A stretch of 64,000 nt of DNA from Pseudidiomarina woesei (GCF_001418345.1 NZ_LIPW01000005.1:62001-126000), one strand, 5' to 3'. Shown: positions 26,823 to 36,513, numbered from the stretch's first letter. Notes: a model not told the origin generated them from the sequence alone. Numbers and translations are program-made.

Positions 26823-26850
26823 TTGACAGTAAGTAAGATCAGCGTATACT
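26823..26850 (+). promoter_or_regulatory. Sigma70 promoter of the cold-shock gene
   Basis: TTGACA at 26823-26828 and TATACT at 26845-26850 are separated by 16 bases. It is close to consensus and would give an untranslated leader of about 140 bases, as usual for cspA-type genes. Confidence 0.75.
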
Positions 26851-26996
26851 GACGGTCGCTAGAAAAAATTCGGCTGTCTAATTGTGGCCTGTTACGAAGT
26901 CTATTGCTGTACCTCGTTTTGTAAGTCCCCAAGTACTACACGTAATTTTTATTAGCAATACCCTAGATTTTCACATGCACTACGAGGAATCACAGC

Positions 26997-27203
26997 ATGT
27001 CTACAGTAACTGGTAAAGTAAAATTCTTTAACGAAGCTAAAGGTTTCGGTTTCATCGAGCAAGAGCAAGGCGCTGACGTATTCGTACATTTCTCAGCTAT
27101 CCAATCAGACGGTTTCAAAACCTTAGCTGAAGGCCAAACTGTTCAGTTCACTATTGAGCAAGGTCCTAAAGGCCCACAGGCTTCTAACGTAGTTCCTATG
27201 TAA
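26997..27203 (+). CDS. CspA-family cold-shock protein
   Basis: This 68-residue OB-fold protein has RNP1 KGFGFIEQ and RNP2 VFVHFSAI. The family binds single-stranded RNA and DNA and melts secondary structure. A long leader (about 26857-26996) precedes it, as in thermo-responsive csp genes, though I could not identify a classic cold box. GAGGAATCACAGC precedes the start, and a strong terminator follows. High or cold-induced expression is inferred from the promoter. Confidence 0.95.
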   Translation: MSTVTGKVKFFNEAKGFGFIEQEQGADVFVHFSAIQSDGFKTLAEGQTVQFTIEQGPKGPQASNVVPM

Positions 27204-27230
27204 TTACGTTTCTTCTAGCGAAGAATTCCC

Positions 27231-27257
27231 AAAGGCCGCTCATTGAGCGGCCTTTTT
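27231..27257 (+). terminator. Terminator of the cold-shock gene
   Basis: A perfect 10-bp stem AAAGGCCGCT / AGCGGCCTTT with loop CATTG is followed by T residues. Its T-run touches the cysE stop codon on the opposite strand. Confidence 0.9.
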
Positions 27258-28081
27258 TATTTCTGGCTTTCCTTTTGCTTTGCCTTTTGGCCTGATTTTT
27301 GGCGCAGTTCTGCGGCCTTCTGCTCTTCGGTCACAAAGTCCATATCGTCAAGCTGTACTTCTGGAATCTCCTCACAAACGCTGCCCCCCAGTTTATTAAC
27401 CGCACAACATAAGTCAGCAACCTTTTGGTCAAGAACATGAACATGGTCTAGCATACGACCAATTGCAGTTGCCACAGGGTCAGGGTTATCGGCGGAAATA
27501 GCATAAGCATCAAAGCCGTATTGCTTCGCAATTTGCTCGCGGCGCTTTTGCACTTCACTACTACTTTTCGTTGCACTGGCTACACGCGCTGGAATACCGA
27601 CCACGGTCACCTCTGCGGGAACATCTTTTACCACCACTGCATTAGAGCCAATACGGGCGTTCTCTCCTACTTCAATAGGCCCGAGCACTTTCGCACCTGC
27701 ACCAATAACCACGCCGTTTTTTAGCGTTGGATGGCGCTTACCATGATTCCAACTTGTGCCGCCAAGCGTAACCCCATGATAAATAGTTACATCATCACCA
27801 ATTTCTGCGGTTTCACCAATAACAACACCCATGCCATGATCAATGAAGAAACGCCGCCCAATGCGTGCTCCTGGGTGAATTTCGATACCTGTAAACCACC
27901 GCGACAAAGTAGATACAAACCGCGCTAGCCAAAGCAAACGCCAAAGCCACAAGCGATGTGCTACACGGTGCCACCAAATAGCGTGGAGCCCTGGGTAAGT
28001 CGTTAATACCTCAAAGGCATTGCGCGCAGCTGGGTCTCGCGCAAAAACACTTTTGATATCTTCTCGAATACGATTAAACAT
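27257..28081 (-). CDS. cysE: Serine O-acetyltransferase
   Basis: The protein has 274 residues with [26 protein letters not shown], the left-handed beta-helix hexapeptide repeats (about 65-160) and [19 protein letters not shown]. It makes O-acetylserine from serine and acetyl-CoA for cysteine synthesis. It belongs to the EpsC/NifP-like group found near iscR in other gammaproteobacteria. The long C-terminal tail (about 185-274), ending in a Lys/Gln-rich segment, is longer than in many homologues. It is probably monocistronic here. Confidence 0.93.
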   Translation of the reverse strand: MFNRIREDIKSVFARDPAARNAFEVLTTYPGLHAIWWHRVAHRLWLWRLLWLARFVSTLSRWFTGIEIHPGARIGRRFFIDHGMGVVIGETAEIGDDVTIYHGVTLGGTSWNHGKRHPTLKNGVVIGAGAKVLGPIEVGENARIGSNAVVVKDVPAEVTVVGIPARVASATKSSSEVQKRREQIAKQYGFDAYAISADNPDPVATAIGRMLDHVHVLDQKVADLCCAVNKLGGSVCEEIPEVQLDDMDFVTEEQKAAELRQKSGQKAKQKESQK

Positions 28082-28189
28082 GAAAGCAGAAACCTTTGGC
28101 TGATTTAGACGCCTAGTATACCAATTTATCGCTATTCTGCGTTAGTAAAGCGAGAAAAAGCGCCTAATGGCCACCATATACGTTGACCG

Positions 28190-28210
28190 CATAGTGATCC
28201 GATCGCTATG
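28190..28210. promoter_or_regulatory. Inverted repeat, possible operator of the amidohydrolase gene
   Basis: CATAGTGATC and GATCGCTATG form 10-base arms around one base with one mismatch. It lies about 50 bases upstream of the amidohydrolase start, within the intergenic region after cysE. Confidence 0.35.
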
Positions 28211-28257
28211 GTGTAAGCTAAATAAACTATAACAAATAGCTCAGGAAGGAATTAACC

Positions 28258-29532
28258 ATGCGACGTTTACTTACCTTGACCGTGGCACTTGGATTTACCA
28301 GTGTCAGCCACGCTGATACCTTGGTTTATGCGGGTACACTTATTGATGGCACCCAAGCAAATCCGAAAACGGATATGACCATTGTTATTGATAACGGGAA
28401 AATAACCGCCATTGAAAAAGGGTTCAAGGAACCGACAGCGAACGATTTAGTGATCGATCGTCGACAAGGTACTGTCATGCCTGGCTTTATAGACATGCAT
28501 ACTCATTTAACGTCGCAGTTAGGCCCCGGTAGCTATATGCACAAGTTCACCCACAGCGCTGCTGACGTTACTTTAGATGCTGTTAATTACGCCAATAAGA
28601 CACTTATGGCCGGTTTTACCACGGTTCGAGATTTAGGCGACTCATACAACGCCAGTATCGCGCTTCGTAACGCGGTTAATGCCGGCAAAGTTGTAGGCCC
28701 GCGCATTTATACCGCCGGCAAATCATTAGCGACAACCGGTGGCCACGCTGACCCCACTAACGGTGCATATAAAGGTCTTTATGAAAGCCCAAGCCCTGCA
28801 GATGGTGTTTTAAATGGCCCTTACGAGGCCCGTGAAGCGGTTCGCGCCCGTTATCAAGACGGTGCAGACCTTATTAAGCTGACCGTAACTGGGGGCGTTT
28901 TGAGTGTTGCCAAAAGTGGGCAGAATCCCCAATTTATGACAGATGAACTGGAGTCAGTTGTTCAAACCGCCAAAGACTATGGCATGAAGGTGACCGTTCA
29001 TGCGCATGGCAAAGAGGGCATGTTGCGCGCAATTGCAGCGGGCGTGAACTCTATCGAGCATGGTACCTATATGGACGCTGAAGTAATGACAGCGATGAAG
29101 AAAAAAAATGTGTACTTCGTGCCAACCATCACTGCAGGTCGTTCGGTGGCCGATCGGGCGAAAATCGATGGTTTCTTCCCTGATATTGTACGCCCGAAAG
29201 CGGCTGCAATTGGCCCTAAAATTCAGTCAACATTCGCTGAGGCATACAAAGCTGGGGTAAAAATTGCGTTTGGCACCGACGCCGGGGTTTTCGATCACGG
29301 TGAAAACTATCGTGAGTTTATTTACATGGTAGAAGCTGGCATGCCACCTTTGACAGCGATTCGCAGTGCAACAGCGGAAGCGGCGAAACTATTAGGTGTG
29401 GACGATATTGGAACAATTGAAGTAGGAAAACGTGCGGACGTCGTCGCCGTTGAAGGTAACCCGCTAAACAATATTGAATTGCTCAGCGGCGTCAACTTGG
29501 TTATCAAAGACGGTAAAGTTTACAAGCAATAA
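28258..29532 (+). CDS. Exported metal-dependent amidohydrolase (Xaa-Pro dipeptidase-like)
   Basis: The 424-residue protein has a signal peptide ([19 protein letters not shown]). The amidohydrolase motifs are clear: [11 protein letters not shown] with His81 and His83, a Lys in [12 protein letters not shown] that is usually carboxylated, [16 protein letters not shown] and the Asp in FGTDAGV. The closest family in memory is the imidazolonepropionase-like group that includes Xaa-Arg/Lys dipeptidases. It is thus a likely periplasmic dipeptidase, in line with the two S9 peptidases. AGGAAGG precedes the start. It is convergent with the DUF2489 gene. Confidence 0.85.
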   Translation: MRRLLTLTVALGFTSVSHADTLVYAGTLIDGTQANPKTDMTIVIDNGKITAIEKGFKEPTANDLVIDRRQGTVMPGFIDMHTHLTSQLGPGSYMHKFTHSAADVTLDAVNYANKTLMAGFTTVRDLGDSYNASIALRNAVNAGKVVGPRIYTAGKSLATTGGHADPTNGAYKGLYESPSPADGVLNGPYEAREAVRARYQDGADLIKLTVTGGVLSVAKSGQNPQFMTDELESVVQTAKDYGMKVTVHAHGKEGMLRAIAAGVNSIEHGTYMDAEVMTAMKKKNVYFVPTITAGRSVADRAKIDGFFPDIVRPKAAAIGPKIQSTFAEAYKAGVKIAFGTDAGVFDHGENYREFIYMVEAGMPPLTAIRSATAEAAKLLGVDDIGTIEVGKRADVVAVEGNPLNNIELLSGVNLVIKDGKVYKQ

Positions 29533-29533
29533 C

Positions 29534-29998
29534 TTAACCAAAGTCTTTCAGCAGCTGGCGGACGTCTTGCAAAATGACGTCTTCCAGTTCTTGTTCATAC
29601 CCTTCGCGTTCACTATCCATTTTACGGATTTCTTGTTTAGGATATTGCTTGCGTGCTTCATGCGTAGGCATGTGTTTAATACGTTCATACATGTCGTGCA
29701 ACGCCGGATAACGAGCCGCATATTTAGCCTCAACGGACTCAACGCGCAGGTCAAGCAGCACCACTAAGCGCAAAGCACCTTCAGACAACGGGCATTGGCC
29801 TTGGTCCATGGCTTTGGCGATAGTCACTATGCTTTCATGCAGGTTTTCGTTGCGCTTTGCTAAGGCATCGTCGCGGCGTTGGTTCTGCTGTTTTAGCTGC
29901 CCTAACAGGCGCCCCGCGTAAAACGCTAGCGCGCAAATAATTACAATGCCGACTAATGCTGCAATCCAAGCCCACAATGGCAAGCTGCTATCTGTCAT
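29534..29998 (-). CDS. DUF2489 membrane-anchored protein
   Basis: From the ATG at 29998 the protein has 154 residues: one N-terminal membrane segment (MTDSSLPLWAWIAALVGIVI) and a cytoplasmic helical domain with QGQCPLSEGALRLVVLLD and YPALHDMYERIKHMPTHEARK. This matches DUF2489, of unknown function, commonly next to yihI in gammaproteobacteria. It overlaps the yihI stop by about 11 bases, so the two genes are coupled. Confidence 0.85.
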   Translation of the reverse strand: MTDSSLPLWAWIAALVGIVIICALAFYAGRLLGQLKQQNQRRDDALAKRNENLHESIVTIAKAMDQGQCPLSEGALRLVVLLDLRVESVEAKYAARYPALHDMYERIKHMPTHEARKQYPKQEIRKMDSEREGYEQELEDVILQDVRQLLKDFG

Positions 29999-30506
29999 CG
30001 TCACCCTCAAATTCGTTGTCAAATTCTAGGTCATCGAAATCATCATCGCTGTCGTCAATTTCAATGCCTAATTGGTCAGCAAGTTGTGCAAAGCGTTCTG
30101 TGCGCTCTTCAACATAACGTGCTTCGTTGGCAGAAAGTTCATCGCCCTCGTCCGCACGGTCAAGCAACGCCTGCAAGCGCTCATCGTTTTCAATGGCATT
30201 TAGCTCAGCCAAAGCTGCCTTACGGTCAAACGCAGGCTTAGTCGCTTCTTCTAACTGGTCAGGATGGATAAGTTGAATAGGCTTTTTACTACCGAACCGT
30301 GGGTCTTCTGACGCCTGCCTACCGGCTGCACCTGACGATTGCCGCTGATCATTGCTAACATTGAAGCGGCTACCCGGTTTACGCCCCTTATTTTTGTGCG
30401 GCGCTTTAGCCGGCGCTTTCGCGCGGCTTGGCTTTTCCCATTCAGGTTGAGTTTTTTTGGCCGCAGCAAGTGGGCCAGTTTTGCGAGTCTTTTTGACGCG
30501 AGTCAT
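29988..30506 (-). CDS. yihI: Der GTPase-activating protein YihI
   Basis: The start at 30506 (MTRVKKTRKTGPLAAAKK) gives 172 residues. The basic N-terminus, the RKPGSRF motif, a disordered Gly/Gln stretch, and a central LAELNAIENDERLQALLDRADEGDEL domain identify YihI. It stimulates the GTPase Der (EngA) in 50S ribosome assembly. The C-terminal tail is very acidic. It is the first gene before DUF2489. In E. coli yihI also lies near engB and polA, as here. Confidence 0.92.
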   Translation of the reverse strand: MTRVKKTRKTGPLAAAKKTQPEWEKPSRAKAPAKAPHKNKGRKPGSRFNVSNDQRQSSGAAGRQASEDPRFGSKKPIQLIHPDQLEEATKPAFDRKAALAELNAIENDERLQALLDRADEGDELSANEARYVEERTERFAQLADQLGIEIDDSDDDFDDLEFDNEFEGDDDR

Positions 30507-30567
30507 GTGTGCTTCCAGAACAGGTGAATTTGAAACTAGCACATAGTTTACCTGATCTTGCAGACAA

Positions 30568-30659
30568 TAAAAAAGGCGATGTTTCCATCGCCTGATTTAT
30601 TCTCAATCTTTCACACAGCGCACGTGCGATTTCGAGAACGGTTGTCATTATCTTCCATG
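30568..30659 (-). ncRNA. Candidate small RNA with two stem-loops and terminator
   Basis: On the minus strand a perfect -10 TATAAT (30671-30666) would start a transcript near 30659; the -35 is poor. The transcript folds into a bulged stem (30638-30628 with 30608-30600) and then a terminator hairpin (30593-30574), CGCCT followed by a U-run. A 15-codon reading frame (ATG at 30658 to stop at 30611) lies inside but has no ribosome binding site. The location near engB and polA is where Spot 42 lies in E. coli, yet the sequence is not Spot 42 as I know it. Confidence 0.5.
30574..30593 (-). terminator. Terminator hairpin of the candidate sRNA
   Basis: A perfect 8-bp stem AGGCGATG / CATCGCCT with a 4-base loop is followed on the minus strand by six T residues. 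No protein gene ends immediately upstream, so it must end a non-coding transcript or a leader. Confidence 0.75.
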
Positions 30660-30756
30660 TTTTTAATTATAACGTCCGTGAGCTTTTTATTATTATTGTT
30701 ATTAGTTAAAGCGCATTAACTCAAGCTCTGTTCTTATTATTGTGCTTGGTTAAAAG

Positions 30757-30778
30757 GCGGCCTCCTGGCCGTGTTTTT
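30757..30778 (+). terminator. Possible terminator of a plus-strand transcript
   Basis: The hairpin CGGCC-TCCT-GGCCG is followed by TGTTTTT. Upstream at 30680-30728 are nested stems (GAGCTT/AAGCTC around GTTAA/TTAAC). No gene on this strand ends here. Confidence 0.45.
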
Positions 30779-30975
30779 ATTCCCTGGATTTTAATTCTTA
30801 ACTTAGCTAAGCCTTATTCTACGTGGCTTCGCTAAAATCCAATGGCATTCAATGTACTTATTCGTGGCAAATTATCAATGATTATTATGTTCTAAAAACG
30901 AGTTTCTTTATTACTTTTTGTCCAAGTCCGCGTAAACAGAGCGATTTTGTGACTGTTTTTTTGCAACAAAAAAAC

Positions 30976-31002
30976 AAAAAAGGCAGCGAAAGCTGCCTTT
31001 TT
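30976..31002 (-). terminator. Terminator of cytochrome c4 gene
   Basis: Stem AGGCAGC / GCTGCCT with a GAAA-type tetraloop, flanked by an A-run and a T-run, sits a few bases after the stop codon of cytochrome c4. The symmetric A/T flanks make it bidirectional in principle. Confidence 0.9.
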
Positions 31003-31006
31003 CTGC

Positions 31007-31633
31007 TTAGTACAAGCCTTGAATATACTGCGAAAGAATCTCGATATCTTTGTCAGTTAGCTTGCTAGCCACGTCGCGCATCATGTTATTCATGTCGTTT
31101 GCACGCTCACCACTGCGGAACAATTCTAACTGGGCTTTGGTATAAGCAGCGTGTTGACCAGAAATATCTGGGAAGTTGGCCAATGCCATACCGTCGCCAC
31201 GCGGACCATGACAAGCCGCACAAGCCGCAATGCCGCGAGACTCATCGCCGGCAACAAAAAGCTTCTTGCCAGCAGCAATCACGTCTTCAGGGGCGCTACC
31301 GCCTTCCATTTCTTGTAAAGCGTAATACGCCGCCAAGTCCGCCATGTCTTGCTCACTCAGCATCATGACTTGACCTTGCATGATGGCGTTAACACGGCCT
31401 TGCTCGCCGCCAGTTTCAGCTGCAAGCTTATAATCTTTTAACTGTTTGAACAGGTAGCCCTCATGCTGGCCGGCAATTTTCGGATACATGTCTGATGGCG
31501 CATTACCATCGGGCCCGTGACAAGCGCTACATACCGCTGCTTTTTGTTGTCCTGCTTCAGCGTCACCGGTTGCTGCCATAGCGACACCTGTTAAGCCAAG
31601 GTACAGGCCGACGAACATTGCGATTTTTTTCAT
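31007..31633 (-). CDS. Cytochrome c4 (dihaem)
   Basis: The start at 31633 follows GAGATATCGATC; 208 residues. A signal peptide (MKKIAMFVGLYLGLTGVAMAA) precedes two cytochrome c domains with CSACH at 35-39 and CAACH at 138-142. KIAGQHEGYLFKQLKDYK and FPDISGQHAAYTKAQLELF repeat between the two halves, as in cytochrome c4. It carries electrons in the periplasm to cbb3-type or other terminal oxidases. The gene is divergent from engB, an arrangement conserved in Pseudomonas and relatives. Confidence 0.93.
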   Translation of the reverse strand: MKKIAMFVGLYLGLTGVAMAATGDAEAGQQKAAVCSACHGPDGNAPSDMYPKIAGQHEGYLFKQLKDYKLAAETGGEQGRVNAIMQGQVMMLSEQDMADLAAYYALQEMEGGSAPEDVIAAGKKLFVAGDESRGIAACAACHGPRGDGMALANFPDISGQHAAYTKAQLELFRSGERANDMNNMMRDVASKLTDKDIEILSQYIQGLY

Positions 31634-31747
31634 GATCGATATCTCTGCTCTGGATGTTGTAACAGACGCTATTTTACACAAAAGTTGTAAGGATTAAACG
31701 TCTAATCATGATACTATGTGGTTTCAATTGAGGTCTTAAACACGTCT

Positions 31748-32386
31748 ATGAACACCACGTTGAACTTTCAACCCACAAAATTTATCACGAGCGCTGCGAA
31801 TATTCGACAGTTGCCTGACGATGCCGGCGTCGAAATTGCGTTCGCTGGTCGCTCCAATGCAGGTAAATCAAGCGCATTAAATACTATTACGCGCCAAAAA
31901 GCATTAGCGCGCACCAGTAAAACGCCTGGCCGCACGCAACTTATTAATGTGTTTGAAGTTACTGAAGGTAAACGCTTAATCGATTTGCCAGGCTACGGCT
32001 ATGCCAAAGTGCCGTTGGCGGTAAAAGAAAAATGGAACTTGGCGCTTAGCGAATACTTACAGAAACGTCAGTCGTTGCGTGGCCTTGTATTATTGATGGA
32101 TATTCGTCACCCATACCGTGACACCGATCAGGATTTACTGCATTGGGCAACCGACTGCGGTATTCCGGTGCTGGTGTTGCTAACCAAAGCCGATAAGTTA
32201 AAGCCTAGCCAGCGTAAAAGCACGCTGCTACAGGCTCGTGAAGCCGCGTTAGTGTTTGGTGATGGTGTTCAGGTAGAAATGTTCTCGTCGCACAATAAAT
32301 TAGGTCTACCTCAAGTTGAGGTTATTCTTTCCAACTGGCTGAACACCCCAGCAGATGCAACGGTTAACGCCGATGCAGCAGAGTGA
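31748..32386 (+). CDS. engB: Ribosome biogenesis GTPase EngB (YihA/YsxC)
   Basis: The start at 31748 ([19 protein letters not shown]) gives 212 residues. G motifs are visible: [12 protein letters not shown] (Walker A), TPGRTQ, DLPGYG, and LTKADKL, in the order of EngB. It assists 50S subunit assembly. It is divergent from cytochrome c4, and its 3' end overlaps the DMT transporter gene start by a few codons. Confidence 0.95.
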   Translation: MNTTLNFQPTKFITSAANIRQLPDDAGVEIAFAGRSNAGKSSALNTITRQKALARTSKTPGRTQLINVFEVTEGKRLIDLPGYGYAKVPLAVKEKWNLALSEYLQKRQSLRGLVLLMDIRHPYRDTDQDLLHWATDCGIPVLVLLTKADKLKPSQRKSTLLQAREAALVFGDGVQVEMFSSHNKLGLPQVEVILSNWLNTPADATVNADAAE

Positions 32387-33278
32387 AGCACCTCCACTAA
32401 AAGCTTGGTTACTATTGTTGCTGCTCGCAATGATTTGGGGCAGCTCATTTATTCTCATTAAAAAAGGCCTAATTGCCTTTCGCCCCGATCAACTCGCTGC
32501 CATCCGCATTGCCTCGGCAGGTTTCGTGTTACTGCCATTTTTAATGCGTCGATTTAGAATCGTGCAACGGCATCACTGGCCAAAACTAATTTCGGTTGGG
32601 CTCGTTGGTAGTTTTATTCCGGCATTTTTATTTGCTTTCGCACAAACACAGCTTCCTAGTGGCGTCACTGGCGTTCTGAATACCTTTACCCCGCTTGCGA
32701 CATTGCTCATTGGTGTACTGATTTTTCAACAGATAGTCGCGCTACAACAATGGGTTGGTGTTCTCATTGGGTTGGCCGGCACTGTCATTTTAATAACCGC
32801 GAATGCCAACGGTGACTTTCAATTTAATGCTTATGCGTTGCTCATTATATTGGCAACGGTTTGTTACGGAATTAACCTTAACCTTATCAAGCACCATATT
32901 CCCGACCTAGGCGCGCTAACCATTACCGGGGTTAGCCTGTTTTTAGTAGCGCCGCCGGCGTTGATTTATTTACTGGCCGCAACCCCGTTCATTGAGCAGC
33001 TTGCTACGCAACCTGACTCTTATTTTTCACTTTCGGCTATTCTTTTGCTTGGGGTGGTTGGCACCGCAATGGCATTAGTTATTTTCAATACAGTTGTAAA
33101 AATAACAGATACCACCTTCACGAGCTCAGTCACCTATTTAATTCCCATAGTGGCGCTTATACTTGGCGTGATTGATGGCGAACCGTTTCTCGCCGAGCAC
33201 GCCATTGGCATGGCGGCTATTTTAACCGGCGTTTTTGTTGCCAACCGCCGTGCGCAGAAAAGAAAAAGCCCGGCATAA
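32373..33278 (+). CDS. EamA/DMT-superfamily permease
   Basis: The protein has 301 residues and ten membrane helices in two EamA repeats (about 10-140 and 150-290). [15 protein letters not shown] and [20 protein letters not shown] are typical for the families. The substrate is unknown; these transporters export amino acids or metabolites. The start is ambiguous: ATG at 32373 or at 32355, both inside engB, with no clear ribosome binding site; translational coupling to engB is likely. Confidence 0.85.
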   Translation: MQQSEAPPLKAWLLLLLLAMIWGSSFILIKKGLIAFRPDQLAAIRIASAGFVLLPFLMRRFRIVQRHHWPKLISVGLVGSFIPAFLFAFAQTQLPSGVTGVLNTFTPLATLLIGVLIFQQIVALQQWVGVLIGLAGTVILITANANGDFQFNAYALLIILATVCYGINLNLIKHHIPDLGALTITGVSLFLVAPPALIYLLAATPFIEQLATQPDSYFSLSAILLLGVVGTAMALVIFNTVVKITDTTFTSSVTYLIPIVALILGVIDGEPFLAEHAIGMAAILTGVFVANRRAQKRKSPA

Positions 33279-33286
33279 AGCCGGGC
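33268..33286 (-). terminator. Terminator downstream of polA
   Basis: Stem GCCCGGC / GCCGGGC has a 5-base loop. On the minus strand it is followed by a T-rich run, so it fits polA, which ends 140 bases upstream. It overlaps the last codons of the DMT gene on the plus strand. Confidence 0.65.
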
Positions 33287-33425
33287 AAAAGTTCTTACAA
33301 TCCAGGGAGAGAACATCTCAGAAAGGTAATGACAAACGAACCGAGTTCATTTAATGCGCCTTTCACATGTTCAGACTGGCTGTTCAAAAATTAGTTCAAA
33401 AAAAATTTTGATAAATTCAAATTTT

Positions 33426-36215
33426 TTAATGAGCCTCGTCCCAATTATCGCCAACACCAGCTTCGGCAATTAACGGAACCTTCAGTTCAGCGGCGTTTTC
33501 CATAATTTCAACAAGCTTATTTTTATAGTCCACTACCTTGTCTTCACGAACCTCAAATACTAATTCATCGTGCACTTGCATGATCATCCAAACATCATCG
33601 GCGGGCACCTGCTCGTGCAAATAACGATGCACAGCTATCATGGCGCGCTTGATAATGTCCGCCGCGGTACCTTGCATAGGTGCGTTAATTGCAGCCCGCT
33701 CTGCTGCTTTGCGGCGCATTCCATTTTGCGATTTAATTTCTGGCAATTGTAAGCGGCGACCATAGATGGTCTCCACATAGCCATCTCGCTTCGCTTGCTG
33801 CCGCGTTGCTTCCATATATTTCAAAACACCAGGGAAACGGTCGAAGTATTTGTCCATATAGTCTTGCGCTTCTTGGCGCGGAATATCGAGCTGCCGAGCC
33901 AACCCAAACGCAGACATGCCGTAAATAAGACCAAAGTTAACGGCTTTCGCGCGACGGCGCTGCTCGCTGGTTACTTGCTCTAACGGTACACCAAATACTT
34001 CAGCAGCGGTGGCCTTGTGAATATCTCGGCCTTTCGAAAAGGCATCAACCAACGCATTATCACCTGACAAATGCGCCATAATCCGTAATTCAATTTGGCT
34101 GTAGTCTATGGCCATAATTTTGTAGCCATCAGGCGCCGTGAAAGCTTTTCGCACACGTCGACCCGCTTCGGTACGAATTGGAATATTTTGCAAGTTCGGG
34201 TCGCTTGAAGATAACCGCCCTGTCGCTGTCACCGCTTGATGATACGACGTGTGTATGCGTTGCGTGCGCGGGTTCACCATTTTAGGTAACTTGTCGGTAT
34301 AGGTCGACTTGAGCTTACTCAAACCACGGTGACTCATGATCACATTCGGTAAAGGATAGTCGAGCGCCAATTCTTGCAATACTTCTTCAGCTGTTGAAGG
34401 GGCGCCCTTGGGCGTCTTTTTAAGTATCGGTAGCTGTAACTTTTCAAACAAAATTTGCTGCAGCTGTTTGGTCGAACTTAAGTTAAATTCTTCGCCGGCA
34501 ATATCATAAGCCTGCTTTTCTAAGTTTTGCAGCTCCATCGCTATTTCATGACTTTGCCGTGCTAACAATTGCGCGTCTACTTGTACGCCATGCTGCTCCA
34601 TATCTACTAGCACGGGCACCAGCGGCAACTCTATGGTTTCGAGCACGTGCATTAACGACTTTTCAGCGCTAACTGTTTGCCATAACTTCAAATGTAGCTG
34701 CAGCGTCACGTCAGCATCTTCGGCGGCATAAGGCGCCGCCTGCTCTAGCGCAATTTGGTTGAAGGTAATTTGTTTCGCGCCTTTGCCGGCAATGTCTTCA
34801 AATGCAATGGGCTTATGACCTAGGTACTGCAAACTCAGGCTGTCCATGTCATGTCGCGAGCCTGTGCTGTTATACACATACGAAGCCAGCATAGTGTCAT
34901 TGGCAATAGCACCGAGATTAATGTCATAACTACGCAAAATATGGCTGTCGTACTTGAGGTTTTGGCCAATGAGTTTTGGTTTGCTGTCGGTCAATAACGG
35001 CTTAAGCTGAGCTAGCACATCGGCTCGGTCTAATTGGTCCGGCGCACCAGGATAGTCATGTGCTACTGGAATATAACAAGCGCGGCCTGGCTCAATTGCA
35101 AACGACAGTCCAACTAACTCGGCTTCCATATAGTTCAAACTGGTGGTTTCGGTATCAAACGCAAACTGCTCGGCTTGTTCTAGGGCTTTTATCCACTTAT
35201 GAAGCTGCTCTTGAGTTGTCACAACTTCATAACCATCGTGGCTTACGGCGGTTTCTACTAGTGCTTGTGCTGGCTGTTCATGGCCCGACGCTTGGTCGCT
35301 AGCAGCACCCTCTTCTAACACCTCTGCTAACCAACGACGAAACTCACATTGTTTATATAATTCAATAAGTTGGTTGGTATCGGCTGGTTGAATGGTCAGC
35401 TCGTCCGGCTTAAAATCGAGCGGCACGTCTAACTTAATGGTTGCTAATTCGCGCGACATCAGCAACGTATCTTTGTGCTCTTCAAGCTTTTCCGGCATGG
35501 TTTTCGAACCACGAAAACCAAGTTCTTTAATTGCCTCAGGGTCGGCCAACATTGCATCAATTGAGCCCATGCCTTGCAACATGGCTAAGGCGGTTTTCTC
35601 CCCAACTTTCGGCAGGCCTGGAATATTGTCAGAGCTATCCCCCATCAACGACAGCAAATCGATCATCTGCTCGGGTTTCACGCCATATTTTTCCACCACT
35701 CCGTCGTAATCCAACAAGGTGTCGGTCATGGTGTTAATTAACATGACATGATCGTTTACCAACTGCGCCATGTCTTTATCACCAGTACTTATTAGCGTGA
35801 AGCGCCCCTCAGCGCTAGCCTGCTGAGCTAGCGTGCCAATAACATCGTCGGCCTCTACGTTATCAATGCATAACAAGGGCAAACCTAGGGCTTGCACAAT
35901 TTTGTGCAGTGGCGCTATTTGACTGCGCAAATCATCAGGCATTGGTGGGCGATGGGCTTTGTACTCGGCGTAAATGTCGTTACGAAAAGTTGTGCCTTTC
36001 GCATCAAACACCACCGCCATATGTGACGGCTTGTACTTTTTCAACAAGCTACGCAGCATATTTACTACGCCGTAAATTGCGCCAGTGGGCTCTCCAGCCG
36101 AATTCGTCAAATGTGGCGGTGCATAAAATGCACGGAATAAATAGGAAGAGCCGTCAACCAAAACAAACGGATTTTCTGGAACCGTCAATGGTGCTTTCGA
36201 AGATGTTTGCGACAT
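33426..36215 (-). CDS. polA: DNA polymerase I
   Basis: The start at 36215 ([20 protein letters not shown]) gives 929 residues, the size of E. coli Pol I. The 5'-3' exonuclease domain ([30 protein letters not shown]), the 3'-5' exonuclease domain with [10 protein letters not shown] intact, and the family A polymerase domain ([46 protein letters not shown]) are all present. It repairs gaps and removes RNA primers. It is probably monocistronic; its upstream region contains two DnaA boxes. Confidence 0.97.
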   Translation of the reverse strand: MSQTSSKAPLTVPENPFVLVDGSSYLFRAFYAPPHLTNSAGEPTGAIYGVVNMLRSLLKKYKPSHMAVVFDAKGTTFRNDIYAEYKAHRPPMPDDLRSQIAPLHKIVQALGLPLLCIDNVEADDVIGTLAQQASAEGRFTLISTGDKDMAQLVNDHVMLINTMTDTLLDYDGVVEKYGVKPEQMIDLLSLMGDSSDNIPGLPKVGEKTALAMLQGMGSIDAMLADPEAIKELGFRGSKTMPEKLEEHKDTLLMSRELATIKLDVPLDFKPDELTIQPADTNQLIELYKQCEFRRWLAEVLEEGAASDQASGHEQPAQALVETAVSHDGYEVVTTQEQLHKWIKALEQAEQFAFDTETTSLNYMEAELVGLSFAIEPGRACYIPVAHDYPGAPDQLDRADVLAQLKPLLTDSKPKLIGQNLKYDSHILRSYDINLGAIANDTMLASYVYNSTGSRHDMDSLSLQYLGHKPIAFEDIAGKGAKQITFNQIALEQAAPYAAEDADVTLQLHLKLWQTVSAEKSLMHVLETIELPLVPVLVDMEQHGVQVDAQLLARQSHEIAMELQNLEKQAYDIAGEEFNLSSTKQLQQILFEKLQLPILKKTPKGAPSTAEEVLQELALDYPLPNVIMSHRGLSKLKSTYTDKLPKMVNPRTQRIHTSYHQAVTATGRLSSSDPNLQNIPIRTEAGRRVRKAFTAPDGYKIMAIDYSQIELRIMAHLSGDNALVDAFSKGRDIHKATAAEVFGVPLEQVTSEQRRRAKAVNFGLIYGMSAFGLARQLDIPRQEAQDYMDKYFDRFPGVLKYMEATRQQAKRDGYVETIYGRRLQLPEIKSQNGMRRKAAERAAINAPMQGTAADIIKRAMIAVHRYLHEQVPADDVWMIMQVHDELVFEVREDKVVDYKNKLVEIMENAAELKVPLIAEAGVGDNWDEAH

Positions 36216-36285
36216 GCTGTAAATCTCAGGTATTTGCGATTGCGCTAGCATGCCATAGCTAGCTTTTGTTCGCTACTCACGGGGC

Positions 36286-36513
36286 TTGGCAATATGTGGA
36301 TACGCTGTGGATAAGTCTGTTGAAAACGATAAATCCCGCCAGTTAAAGATCATTGATCTCTGGCGTGCTGATTTTTCTAAATGTCTTGAAAAACAAGGGG
36401 TTCGAAGAAATCCTGAAGCCCTAACTGCGTTTTATTCTTATTTTGTATCAGCTGTGGAAACTGATTTTTGCCCTCGCCAACATGAGGATCATGTTTTTGA
36501 GCGAGCTTTTTGA
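36286..36513 (+). CDS. Possible small hypothetical protein (75 residues)
   Basis: An open frame begins with TTG at 36286, or GTG at 36307. Its translation is protein-like: DLWRADFSKCLEKQGVRRN, then EALTAFYSYFVSAVETDFCPR, with two Cys and a helical pattern. No convincing ribosome binding site was seen, and the start overlaps the DnaA boxes. I do not recognise the family. It may be real or chance. Confidence 0.35.
   Translation: MAICGYAVDKSVENDKSRQLKIIDLWRADFSKCLEKQGVRRNPEALTAFYSYFVSAVETDFCPRQHEDHVFERAF
36295..36314. promoter_or_regulatory. Two DnaA boxes upstream of polA
   Basis: TGTGGATAC (36295-36303) has one mismatch and TGTGGATAA (36306-36314) is the perfect 9-mer TTATCCACA on the minus strand. 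They are in the same orientation with an 11-base period, 80-100 bases upstream of the polA start. Confidence 0.5.

Larger units (their letters stand above)
30507..31006. other. Gene-free stretch between yihI and cytochrome c4
   Basis: About 500 bases hold no convincing protein gene. They contain the candidate sRNA on the minus strand (30568-30659), a second structured segment on the plus strand (30680-30778), AT-rich sequence, and the terminator of cytochrome c4 (30976-31002). Another hairpin-like segment (AAGCC and GGCTT arms) lies near 30808-30828. Confidence 0.7.

Noticed and set aside
30442..30648. 68-residue minus-strand frame beginning MTTVLEIARALC
   Set aside because: It crosses the sRNA terminator hairpin and then overlaps yihI in another frame, so it is unlikely to be translated.
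30568..30659. Assignment of the candidate sRNA as Spot 42
   Set aside because: Gene context is similar, but the known Spot 42 5' sequence was not recognised.
30823..31068. 81-residue plus-strand frame before cytochrome c4
   Set aside because: It runs through the cytochrome c4 terminator and into its coding sequence in antisense; composition is not protein-like.
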